Shown: positions 1 through 5,892 of the stretch, in pieces
Layout: every line of letters starts with the position of its first letter
How positions within the stretch are numbered: position 1 is the stretch's first letter
Assembly (NCBI GenBank): GCA_964404505.1
Contig: CAYOKH010000070.1
Span: forward strand, 1-9,694
DNA: 9,694 bases
Reading direction: 5' to 3'
Source: DAOMNN01 sp964404505
GTDB taxonomy: Bacteria > Pseudomonadota > Gammaproteobacteria > Burkholderiales > Rhodocyclaceae
The notes under the pieces: generated by a model
Seen by the model: the letters and a program-made list of their open reading frames with translations, nothing else
Databases searched by the model: none
Told to the model about the DNA's origin: nothing
Position numbers and translations under genes: made by a program

Positions 1-1662
1 TGCGCAAAATCCAGCTGGCTTTGGCCTGTAATGCGGCATCCACATCGCGCAGGGCAAAATCAGATCGGCGGACAGGGCGGAAACGGTCGGATACGCATCC
101 GAGACGACGATAAAGGCCTCCGGATTGCGCCAGCCCGGATACACCTCGTCGTTGACATTCGGCCCGGCCTGCATGTTGTTCGTGGTAGAGGTCCAGTAGC
201 ACTTGAGCTTTCCGTCCTTGAGGGCGCGGCTCTGCGCCACCGCGTGGAATCCGATGTTGCCCGGAATCGTCCCCTCCGGAAGCTGCCAGATGTCCTCGCT
301 GAACGCACGGTGCATCGGGTTCATGACGACCATGTCCGCCGGCAGGCGGTGCGCAAACGTGCCCACTTCCCGGGCCGTGCCGCAGGCCGAGGGCTGCCCG
401 GTCAGCGAGAACGGGCTGTTCCCCGGCTCGGAGATCTTGCCCACCAGCAGATGCACGTTGTAGATCATGTTGTTCACCCAGGTGCCACGCGTATGCTGAT
501 TGACACCCATGGTCCAGAACGATGTCACCTTCTTGCGCGGGTCGGCATAGGCCTGTGCCATGCGCAGCAGGCGGTCGGCGGGCACACCCGACAGCTTCGC
601 GACCTTCTCCAGCGTGTACTCGGACACGTACGCGGCAAACTCATCGAAGCTCATGTCCTCGGCCTTGCCCGGGTTGCCCTTGGGCTTGCCGTCCGCATCC
701 GGATATCCGTTGTTGGTTGCACTGACTTCGAGCGCGTGGTTCGGACGCAGCCCGTAGCCGATATCGGCTTCGCCGCGCTTGAAGTTCACGTGCGCATCGA
801 CGAACGCGTGATTGACCGCACCGCTCTCGATGATGTGATGGCAGATGTAGTTGAGGATGGCCAGATCGGTGCTCGGCTCGAAGATCATGCCGTTGTCGGC
901 GAGCTCGAACGAACGGTGCTCGAAGGTCGACAGTACATGCACCTCGGTGCCGGCCTTGGACAGGCGGCGGTCCGTGACTCTGCTCCACAGGATCGGGTGC
1001 ATTTCCGCCATGTTCGAGCCCCACAGCACGAACACGTCGGCATTCTCGATGTCGTCGTAGCAGCCCATGGGCTCGTCGATGCCGAAGGTACGCATGAAAC
1101 CCGCCACCGCGGAGGCCATGCAGTGGCGCGCGTTGGGATCGATGTTGTTGCTGCGGAAACCCGCCTTGTAGAGCTTAGCGGCGGCATAACCCTCCCACAC
1201 CGTCCACTGGCCGGATCCGAACATCCCGATCGAGCCCGGACCATGTTCCTTGAGGGCGGCCTTCCACTTTTCTTCCATGACGTCGAAGGCCTGCTTCCAC
1301 GACACGGCCGTGAACTCGCCGTTCTTGTCGTACTTGCCATCCTTCATGCGCAGCATGGGCTGGGTGAGGCGGTCCGACCCGTACATGATCTTGGACAGGA
1401 AATAGCCCTTGATGCAATTCAGCCCGCGATTCACCGGAGAATCCGGATCGCCCTGGGTCGCAACCACGCGGCCGTTCTGTACCCCTACGAGCACCGAGCA
1501 ACCCACGCCGCAAAAGCGGCACGCGGCCTTGTCCCAGCGCACGAGTGTGCCGGGATCCCCGGCCTGCTGCGCCTGCGCCACCACCGGAATCCCGATGCCG
1601 GCCGTTGCCGCCGCGGCCGCAACCGCATTGGTCTTGATGAATTCGCGTCGATCCATGTTCAT
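1..1662 (-). CDS. napA: Periplasmic nitrate reductase catalytic subunit NapA (3' end missing)
   Basis: NapA reduces nitrate to nitrite in the periplasm with a Mo-bis-MGD cofactor and one 4Fe-4S cluster, taking electrons from NapB. The N-terminus carries a Tat signal (RREFIK, then an Ala-rich stretch ending VAQA). Cluster ligands are C48, C51, C55 (CRFCGVGC) and C83 (NCIKGYF). The Mo-ligand cysteine is C181 in ARHCMASAV, followed by the family motif DEPMGCYDD. The motifs MGVNQHTRGTWVNN, LTGQPSACGTAREVG and NNMQAGPN are all intact. I chose the ATG at 1662-1660 because AGGAGG lies 6 nt upstream (1674-1669). It starts just after the napD stop. Homology is clear to about residue 542 (DLILPCAMWM). 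The last 12 codons do not match the expected EKEGAYGNAERRT, so either the gene or the assembly breaks near position 36. A full NapA is about 830 residues. Confidence 0.96.
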   Translation of the reverse strand, partial: MNMDRREFIKTNAVAAAAATAGIGIPVVAQAQQAGDPGTLVRWDKAACRFCGVGCSVLVGVQNGRVVATQGDPDSPVNRGLNCIKGYFLSKIMYGSDRLTQPMLRMKDGKYDKNGEFTAVSWKQAFDVMEEKWKAALKEHGPGSIGMFGSGQWTVWEGYAAAKLYKAGFRSNNIDPNARHCMASAVAGFMRTFGIDEPMGCYDDIENADVFVLWGSNMAEMHPILWSRVTDRRLSKAGTEVHVLSTFEHRSFELADNGMIFEPSTDLAILNYICHHIIESGAVNHAFVDAHVNFKRGEADIGYGLRPNHALEVSATNNGYPDADGKPKGNPGKAEDMSFDEFAAYVSEYTLEKVAKLSGVPADRLLRMAQAYADPRKKVTSFWTMGVNQHTRGTWVNNMIYNVHLLVGKISEPGNSPFSLTGQPSACGTAREVGTFAHRLPADMVVMNPMHRAFSEDIWQLPEGTIPGNIGFHAVAQSRALKDGKLKCYWTSTTNNMQAGPNVNDEVYPGWRNPEAFIVVSDAYPTVSALSADLILPCAMWMPHYRPKPAGFCA

Positions 1663-1663
1663 G

Positions 1664-1918
1664 TCATGCCTCCTGTAATTCGAGACCTTCGTCGGTATAT
1701 TCGTAGGCCAGCGTCACGCCCAGTACATGTTTGGTCAGATTTACCGCCAGGATCGAGTCGGTGACGGCGTAACCCTCACCATCCTCGACCGTGGCGATCA
1801 TGCGACCGTCTTGCGGCGACTCGCCGTGCAGTTCCACCCCCGGAATCGCGCACAGCGCCTCGCGCAACTCGGGAAAATCTTCGGGCTTCGCCCGGACGAC
1901 CAGGCTTGCAATCTTCAT
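1664..1918 (-). CDS. napD: NapD, Tat-signal chaperone for NapA
   Basis: This 84-residue cytoplasmic protein belongs to the NapD family, small ferredoxin-fold proteins that bind the NapA twin-arginine signal peptide and hold back export until the cofactor is inserted. Visible family features are the opening beta strand with KIASLVVRAKP, the central IPGVELHGESPQDGRMIATVE, and the C-terminal TDSILAVNLTKHVLGVTLAYEY. The ATG at 1918-1916 has GGAGA 7 nt upstream (1930-1926) and overlaps the napF stop as ATGA, which points to translational coupling. The reading frame stays open further upstream, but that part is the out-of-frame shadow of napF. Length is typical of the family. The next gene, napA, begins 1 nt after the stop codon ends. 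Confidence 0.93.
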   Translation of the reverse strand: MKIASLVVRAKPEDFPELREALCAIPGVELHGESPQDGRMIATVEDGEGYAVTDSILAVNLTKHVLGVTLAYEYTDEGLELQEA

Positions 1919-2424
1919 TGATGCATCTCCATTGCTATCGCTTGAACCGGGCAGGGTGCGAAACAGGCGCCGCAGCCGTTGCAACGATCGGGATCGAGTT
2001 CCGGCCGTGCAACGCCGCCGAGTCGCGGGCGGAAACGGATTGCTGCATTCGCGCAGGTCTCGCCGCAGACTCTGCATTCCACATCACGCTCGGCGAGGCA
2101 GGACTCGCCGACGCGGAACTTCAGCGACCAAGGCAGGCCGTCTTCGCTGCGGCGCAGCGCACCCGGGCGGCACGCGCTCACGCATTCGGCACAGAAGGAA
2201 CACTCGCCCGCAGTGAAATCGACTTCGGGATATCCTCCGTCGCCGACTCTGAGAATGTTCGCGGGACAGGCACCGACGCAAGCGCTGCACCGGTCGCACA
2301 CGGCATCGAAAACTTCGCGCCCGACGGACCAGGGCGGGCGCACCTCGTTCCCGGCCGGACCGATCCGACCTCTGAGGAAACCGCGACGCGCAACGGACAT
2401 TTCCATGGGGACGTCAATCACCAC
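1915..2424 (-). CDS. napF: NapF, ferredoxin-type 4Fe-4S protein of the Nap system
   Basis: NapF is a cytoplasmic iron-sulfur protein tied to NapA assembly or Fe-S loading before Tat export. Numbering from the GTG at 2424, cysteines fall in three ferredoxin-type groups: C43/46/49/53, C75/78/81/85 and C148/151/154/158 (CNGCGACFAPCP). A further CRVCGETC group sits at C117-C124. The N-terminus has the typical ARRGFLRGR and a RPPWS motif, as in enterobacterial NapF. The start is uncertain. A GTG at 2424-2422 gives 169 residues. In-frame ATGs at 2406 and 2400 give 163 or 161 residues and begin nearer the conserved ARRGFLRG. None has a clear Shine-Dalgarno sequence. The stop overlaps the napD start by 4 nt. 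First gene of a napFDA unit. Confidence 0.93.
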   Translation of the reverse strand: MVIDVPMEMSVARRGFLRGRIGPAGNEVRPPWSVGREVFDAVCDRCSACVGACPANILRVGDGGYPEVDFTAGECSFCAECVSACRPGALRRSEDGLPWSLKFRVGESCLAERDVECRVCGETCANAAIRFRPRLGGVARPELDPDRCNGCGACFAPCPVQAIAMEMHQ

Positions 2425-2442
2425 TTCGTCTTCATGGGAATG

Positions 2443-2448
2443 ATTAGA
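2443..2448 (-). promoter_or_regulatory. Possible -10 element of the napF promoter
   Basis: TCTAAT on the minus strand matches the sigma-70 -10 consensus at 5 of 6 positions and lies 18 nt upstream of the GTG start of napF. At 16-18 bp spacing the -35 region is poor (for example ATGTGA), so if this is the promoter it probably depends on a regulator. Low confidence: chosen by eye from one hexamer. Confidence 0.25.
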
Positions 2449-2453
2449 TACTT

Positions 2454-2480
2454 CGGCGGATCAATTCACATTGACCGCCG
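2454..2480. promoter_or_regulatory. Inverted repeat upstream of napF (candidate operator or leader hairpin)
   Basis: The two arms are CGGCGG-A-TCAA (2454-2464) and TTGACCGCCG (2471-2480), separated by six bases. That gives ten complementary pairs with one bulged A. The inner part reads TCAA-N6-TTGA, the opposite polarity to an FNR/Anr box (TTGA-N6-TCAA), so it is not a standard FNR site. It lies 30-56 nt upstream of the napF GTG start. If the -10-like TCTAAT at 2448-2443 is used, the repeat is centred near -31 and covers the -35 region, which suits a repressor better than a class II activator. Confidence 0.5.
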
Positions 2481-2544
2481 TTAAATTGCGAGGCACTCTC
2501 ATTTGCAGTGCACAATGAACCGTGGCTATCGGGAGAGGCGTCAA

Positions 2545-2562
2545 GGGGCCTGGATCGGCCCC
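2545..2562 (-). terminator. Weak GC-rich hairpin after the CBS gene
   Basis: GGGGCC (2545-2550) pairs with GGCCCC (2557-2562) around a six-base loop. It is 32 nt past the stop of the CBS-domain gene in its direction of transcription. There is only a TT and no real U-run after the stem, so intrinsic termination would be weak at best. It may be a transcript-end stabiliser or a chance GC palindrome. The rest of 2425-2593 shows only the elements listed separately. Confidence 0.25.
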
Positions 2563-2593
2563 CACTGCGTCGGTCGGCGGGAACCGGCCGGGA

Positions 2594-2989
2594 TCAGTTC
2601 TCTTCGTCGGCCATCTGCAGGATCGCGCCGACGATGTCGTTCATCGTGATGATGCCCGCCAGTTCGTTGTTGGCCGTCACGAGCAGGCGTCGAATCCCCA
2701 TGTTCACCATCAGCCCCGCCGCGTGCTTGACGTCCAGTTCGCGTGAGATCGTCAGGGCCGGCTTGGCACAGATGTCGTAGACATTGATCAGATCGATGTC
2801 GCCTTCCTCGGCGACGATGGTCTTGAGGATATTGGTATAGGTAATGATGCCGAAGGCGTCGTGCTGATCACGCTTCTCGACCACCAGCGACTTGACCCTG
2901 CGCTGCTTCATCAGCTTCATCGCATCGCGGATCGTGGCGAGCGTCGATATGGTCACGACCTCGCGCACCATGATGTCCTTGATCAGCAT
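2594..2989 (-). CDS. Stand-alone two-CBS-domain protein
   Basis: This 131-residue soluble protein consists almost only of a tandem CBS pair (Bateman module). CBS1 covers about residues 3-60 (KDIMVREVVTIS, then RRVKSLVVEKR and FGIITYTNIL). CBS2 covers about 67-126 (INVYDICAKPALTIS, then MGIRRLLVTANNELAGIIT and MNDIVGAIL). Such modules usually bind adenosine nucleotides or related ligands and control a partner protein. No catalytic or DNA-binding domain is attached. The ATG at 2989-2987 has AGGAG 8 nt upstream (3002-2998), and the stop codon of the upstream P-II-like gene (3003-3001) overlaps this ribosome site. That makes co-transcription with the P-II-like and DUF1538 genes very likely. The inferred role is a nucleotide-sensing accessory of that membrane protein; the ligand is unknown. 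Confidence 0.9.
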   Translation of the reverse strand: MLIKDIMVREVVTISTLATIRDAMKLMKQRRVKSLVVEKRDQHDAFGIITYTNILKTIVAEEGDIDLINVYDICAKPALTISRELDVKHAAGLMVNMGIRRLLVTANNELAGIITMNDIVGAILQMADEEN

Positions 2990-3000
2990 TGCCGAGTCTC

Positions 3001-3348
3001 CTAGATGTCGTCCTTGATGCGCTCTTCGAACTGGTGAATCTGCGTGATGTCGATGCCGGCGATATGCTCCAGCGGAATCGTGAAGACCACGCCCTTGGTG
3101 TCGTTCTTCAGGTCAAGTTCCCGGCTGATGTTCTTCATTACGGTCAGCGACAGTTTCTTCTCCAGCACGAAGACCAGCACCGACTGGCTGCCCTCGTAGG
3201 TCAGCCCGAAAAAGGTCTTCTTCTCCCTCGCGCCGATGCCGCGCGCATCGAGAATGGTCACCCCGCCCGCGCCGGAGCGCTTGGCCACATCGATGGCCTT
3301 TTCCTCAAGATCTTCAGCCAGAATCGCGATGAGCACCGAGAATTTCAC
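3001..3348 (-). CDS. P-II-like signalling protein (DUF1538-associated)
   Basis: A 115-residue protein with the P-II pattern: a first beta strand (KFSVLIAI), a helix (EEKAIDVAKRSGAGGVTIL), a T-loop-like stretch at about residues 36-56 (RGIGAREKKTFFGLTYEG), a strand (SVLVFVLEKK), a second helix (VMKNISRELDL) and KGVVFTIPLEHIAGI in the place of the C-terminal strand. P-II proteins are trimers that bind ATP, ADP and sometimes 2-oxoglutarate, and act on transporters and enzymes. The T-loop lacks the EYMV context of the uridylylated tyrosine of GlnB/GlnK, so that control is unlikely here (inference). The start is the GTG at 3348-3346, with AGGAG 7 nt upstream (3360-3356). It overlaps the DUF1538 stop as GTGA. 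It is not glnB or glnK; no recognised symbol. Trimer formation and ligands cannot be judged from sequence alone. Confidence 0.85.
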   Translation of the reverse strand: MKFSVLIAILAEDLEEKAIDVAKRSGAGGVTILDARGIGAREKKTFFGLTYEGSQSVLVFVLEKKLSLTVMKNISRELDLKNDTKGVVFTIPLEHIAGIDITQIHQFEERIKDDI

Positions 3349-4859
3349 GATGTTTCTCCTTTGTGCCGGATGGCCCGCTCCGCGTAAAGAGCATAGAACA
3401 TGACGGTCACGATGGGAAAGATCGACGCGAACGCGATCAACCCGAAGCCGTCGATCAGCACGTTGCGCCCCTCGATATGGGTCGCCAGGCCGATGCCCAG
3501 CGCAGTGACCAGCGGTACGGTGACCTCCGAGGTGGTCACCCCGCCCAGGTCGAAGGCCAGCGGCACGATGTACTTCGGTGTCAGCCACGTCAGCAGGATC
3601 ACGAATCCGTAGCCGCCCATGATGTAGTAGTGAATCGAATCGCCCGCAATGATGCGGTGCACGCCGATGGTGATGCCGATCGCGACCCCGATCGCTACGA
3701 GGATACGAATGTGGTTGCCGTTCAGCCGCCCCTTGCCCGCCTCTTCAGCCTTCTGTCCGATCGCGATCAGGGCGGGTTCGGCCATCGTTGTCGCAAAACC
3801 GATCGAGAATGCGAACAGGTACACCCACAGCACGTTGTCCAGCCCGATCAGCTGCTCGGCCATGCTCCTCCCGATCGGAAACAGGCCCAATTTGAGCCCG
3901 ACGACGAAGGCGTACAGGCCCACGATGACGAGCACGAAACCGCCCACGACCTTGTTCAGGTGGGCGATCGGCTTGCGGATCACGACATACTGGAAGAACA
4001 GGATCACGGCGATGATGGGCAGCACGTCGCGGAACATCCTCAGCAAGTCGGTCAGCATGCCGAGCGGGATGCTGCCGGCCGTCCTGACGAGCCCGACGGC
4101 AGCCGGATCCGCCACCGCCTGCTCGAGCGCGCGTGCGGTCTCCGCCGCATCGGCAAGGCTGTACACGACGATTCCGTAAAGCTGTACCGAGATCATGGGT
4201 ACCATTACCGCGAGTGCCACCAGCCCGAAGCCATGCGCCAGCGCATTGCGCCCGCGGATCGACACTGCGAGCCCGATGCCGAGTGCGGCGATCAGTGGCA
4301 CGGTGACGATGTTCGTGGTCACGCCGCCGGAGTCGTAGGCGAGCCCGACGATCTCCTCGGGTGCAACGAAGGTCACGGCGACCACGATCAGATAGCCGAC
4401 GATCATGTACCAGTGCAGGGACTGACCAAGAATGGTGCGCACCACCCCGAGCGCGACCACCGCGCCGACCGACAGTGCTACCAGCATGCGCAGGGTGAAG
4501 CCGTCGATGCGCCCTTCGCTGATCAGCTCGGCCTGGGTCGCGACCGCGATCAGGGCCGGTTCGGCGACCACCGCGGAGAAGCCGAGGCAGAACCCGAATC
4601 CCATCAGCAACGGCAACGAGCCCCTCTTCGCAAAGTCGTTCGACAGGCTCTTGCCGATCGGGAAGATTCCGAGTTCGAGCCCCTGCAGGAACAACGCGAC
4701 GCCGAGTACGACCACGAGCAGGCCGAAGGCCATGGAACCCACGCCGTCGGGCACCTGGCGCATGACCGCAAGCTGGAAGAAGGCCACCACGACGATGATC
4801 GGCACCAGGTTCCTGAAGGAGTGCCGCAGGATCCGCGCGAATTCCCTCAACTGGTTCAA
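3345..4859 (-). CDS. DUF1538 integral membrane protein, internally duplicated
   Basis: A 504-residue polytopic inner-membrane protein of unknown function, built from two homologous halves (about 1-235 and 266-496). Paired motifs repeat at a constant offset of 261 residues: FPIGKS 66/FPIGRS 327, AEPALIA 99/360, DSGGVTT 176/DLGGVTT 437, VTVPL 185/446 and GRN 203-205/464-466. Each half has about six hydrophobic segments, so the fold looks transporter- or channel-like, with polar conserved motifs inside the membrane part. The link between halves (about 236-265) is hydrophilic and Ala-rich. The likely start is TTG at 4859-4857, because an in-frame TGA lies at 4868-4866 and the next Met is residue 33, inside the first hydrophobic segment. 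No good ribosome site precedes the TTG, so the start is uncertain. It overlaps the P-II-like gene by 4 nt. It is a candidate transporter gated by that protein; substrate unknown. Confidence 0.88.
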   Translation of the reverse strand: MNQLREFARILRHSFRNLVPIIVVVAFFQLAVMRQVPDGVGSMAFGLLVVVLGVALFLQGLELGIFPIGKSLSNDFAKRGSLPLLMGFGFCLGFSAVVAEPALIAVATQAELISEGRIDGFTLRMLVALSVGAVVALGVVRTILGQSLHWYMIVGYLIVVAVTFVAPEEIVGLAYDSGGVTTNIVTVPLIAALGIGLAVSIRGRNALAHGFGLVALAVMVPMISVQLYGIVVYSLADAAETARALEQAVADPAAVGLVRTAGSIPLGMLTDLLRMFRDVLPIIAVILFFQYVVIRKPIAHLNKVVGGFVLVIVGLYAFVVGLKLGLFPIGRSMAEQLIGLDNVLWVYLFAFSIGFATTMAEPALIAIGQKAEEAGKGRLNGNHIRILVAIGVAIGITIGVHRIIAGDSIHYYIMGGYGFVILLTWLTPKYIVPLAFDLGGVTTSEVTVPLVTALGIGLATHIEGRNVLIDGFGLIAFASIFPIVTVMFYALYAERAIRHKGETS

Positions 4860-5042
4860 GTGTAGTCATCCGTAGCCGGTTCAATGTTGGAACGGCGTCC
4901 GCCAGCCTGACGCCCGATCGCCTCGACGTCCGCGCCTTCCGCGCAATCGATGCTGCGGCAACACGCGAGACCCCAAGGATAAGTCAGCCTCGAGCGAATC
5001 GGAAACCCGGTTGCCCCATCACGGTGCATGATGACGACGTAT

Positions 5043-5074
5043 CGGGTCCCGTTACAAGCGGGTTTCGTTACAAG
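5043..5074. repeat. Tandem 16-bp direct repeat, candidate operator
   Basis: Two directly adjacent 16-mers, CGGGTCCCGTTACAAG (5043-5058) and CGGGTTTCGTTACAAG (5059-5074), agree at 14 of 16 positions. No third copy is present on either side. The block ends 17 bp before the -35-like hexamer at 5092. A spacing of about one and a half helix turns between GTTACAAG cores, placed just upstream of a promoter, suits tandem binding of a dimeric activator. A chance duplication is also possible. Confidence 0.6.
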
Positions 5075-5091
5075 ATTTCGCCGTCGCCGAC

Positions 5092-5120
5092 TTGACCTTG
5101 CGCCCCGCTTGCCGGATAAG
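5092..5120 (+). promoter_or_regulatory. Sigma-70-like promoter giving a near-leaderless transcript
   Basis: TTGACC (5092-5097, 5 of 6 to consensus) is followed after exactly 17 bp by GATAAG (5115-5120, 4 of 6). The predicted transcription start is about 5127, which is the A of the ATG chosen for the downstream gene. This supports that start and suggests a leaderless or very short-leader mRNA. It fits the absence of a good Shine-Dalgarno sequence there. Confidence 0.5.
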
Positions 5121-5126
5121 TGCGAA

Positions 5127-5825
5127 ATGAGCGTTCGCTCCACAACTCCTGAACCGCGCCGCCCCGGCTGGCCCCTCGTGGCGGGACTGCTGTTGCTCGT
5201 CGTGCTTGCGACCATCGCCGCGACCCTGTGGATCGCCCGAACCTGGCTGTTCCCGCAGCCCTTCACCCCGGTCGTGCTCGACGCCCGCGAGGAGGCAGTG
5301 CTGGAGGCAAAGATTGACAGTCTGTCCGGACCGGCACGGCCCCCCGCGGCCACGCCGGAGGCTGCGACACGCCGCGAGCGGGCCGATACATCCGGCCCGC
5401 TTCGGCCGGAGCCCTACGCCGAACGCGCCGAGGACCGCGTGATTCATTTCACCCAGCGCGAACTCAACGCGATGGTCGCAAGGAACCCCGATCTGGCCGA
5501 GCGACTCGTGCTCCACCTCTCCGACGACCTGATCTCGGCGACGATGCTCATCACCCTGCCCCCGGATCTGCCGGTGTTCGCGAACCAGACCGTCCGCGTC
5601 GCCACCGGGGTGCGACTGCGCTTTGAGCAGGGGCGCGCGGTGGTTTCGATCGACGGCGTCAGCATCATGGGCGTCCCGCTGCCTGCGGCGTGGCTTGGCG
5701 GTATCAAGGGACACGATCTCGTCTCCATGCACGGCCCGGGAGGCGGCTTCTGGAGCATGTTCGCCGAAGGCGTGCGCGACCTTCGCATAGAGCAGGGGCG
5801 CCTGCGCGTCGAGCTCGCCGAATAG
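5127..5825 (+). CDS. Uncharacterised membrane-anchored protein
   Basis: I do not recognise a named family with confidence. The 232-residue product has a short basic, proline-rich N-terminus, one hydrophobic segment (about residues 16-37), a low-complexity Pro/Ala/Arg linker (about 68-102), and a compact C-terminal domain (about 104-231). The C-terminal domain contains VIHFTQRELNAMVARN, LSDDLISATMLITLP and VSIDGVSIMGVPLPAAWLGG. With N-in orientation the domain would be periplasmic; the alternating strands recall lipid-binding-like DUF2140/YpmS-type domains, but that is a weak impression. No Cys suggests a lipobox. The frame stays open back to an ATG at 5028. I prefer 5127 because the upstream part overlaps the promoter and tandem repeat, and because this start puts the membrane segment near the N-terminus. 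It is the only plus-strand gene here, convergent with the RND pump. Confidence 0.8.
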   Translation: MSVRSTTPEPRRPGWPLVAGLLLLVVLATIAATLWIARTWLFPQPFTPVVLDAREEAVLEAKIDSLSGPARPPAATPEAATRRERADTSGPLRPEPYAERAEDRVIHFTQRELNAMVARNPDLAERLVLHLSDDLISATMLITLPPDLPVFANQTVRVATGVRLRFEQGRAVVSIDGVSIMGVPLPAAWLGGIKGHDLVSMHGPGGGFWSMFAEGVRDLRIEQGRLRVELAE

Positions 5826-5864
5826 GCCGGTTTCCACTTCGCAGCCGCCCTGCGGCAGGTTTCC

Positions 5865-5888
5865 GGCCCTGCCGGCAACTGCAGGGCC
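5865..5888. terminator. Perfect 8-bp hairpin between convergent genes
   Basis: GGCCCTGC (5865-5872) pairs exactly with GCAGGGCC (5881-5888) across an eight-base loop. It lies 40 nt after the stop of the plus-strand gene and begins 4 nt past the stop of the minus-strand RND gene, so it could serve both. No U-run follows on either strand. A smaller GCCGC/GCGGC hairpin sits at 5844-5856. It is probably a transcript end or stabiliser rather than a classical intrinsic terminator. Confidence 0.45.
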
Positions 5889-5892
5889 CGCA

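Larger units (their letters stand above)
4860..5126. other. Divergent intergenic region
   Basis: This 267-base stretch separates the leftward DUF1538 unit from the rightward membrane-anchored gene. It holds the tandem repeat and promoter listed separately, both oriented toward the plus-strand gene. I found no convincing sigma-70 promoter for the leftward unit. A 57-codon leftward frame (5029-4856) ends on the DUF1538 start codon but does not look like a protein. No RNA gene was recognised. Confidence 0.6.

Noticed and set aside
31..1764. Long plus-strand open frame antisense to napA (577 codons)
   Set aside because: The opposite strand encodes NapA and the start of NapD with all expected motifs. 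The plus frame is Arg/His/Val-rich without domains, typical of the antisense shadow of a GC-rich gene.
2461..2474. FNR/Anr box upstream of napF
   Set aside because: The half-sites are in the opposite polarity (TCAA-N6-TTGA rather than TTGA-N6-TCAA), so it does not fit the consensus.
2502..2517. Imperfect palindrome around GTGCAC between napF and the CBS gene
   Set aside because: Only the six-base GTGCAC core is symmetric; the flanks match poorly, so it is not better than chance.
3363..4865. Long plus-strand open frame antisense to the DUF1538 gene (500 codons)
   Set aside because: It is highly enriched in His, Asp, Gln and Arg, the mirror of hydrophobic codons on the other strand. No domain is visible, and the real membrane protein lies opposite.
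4856..5029. 57-codon minus-strand frame whose TGA overlaps the DUF1538 TTG start
   Set aside because: The overlap is suggestive of coupling, but there is no ribosome site, the composition is not protein-like, and no family is recognisable. Most likely chance.
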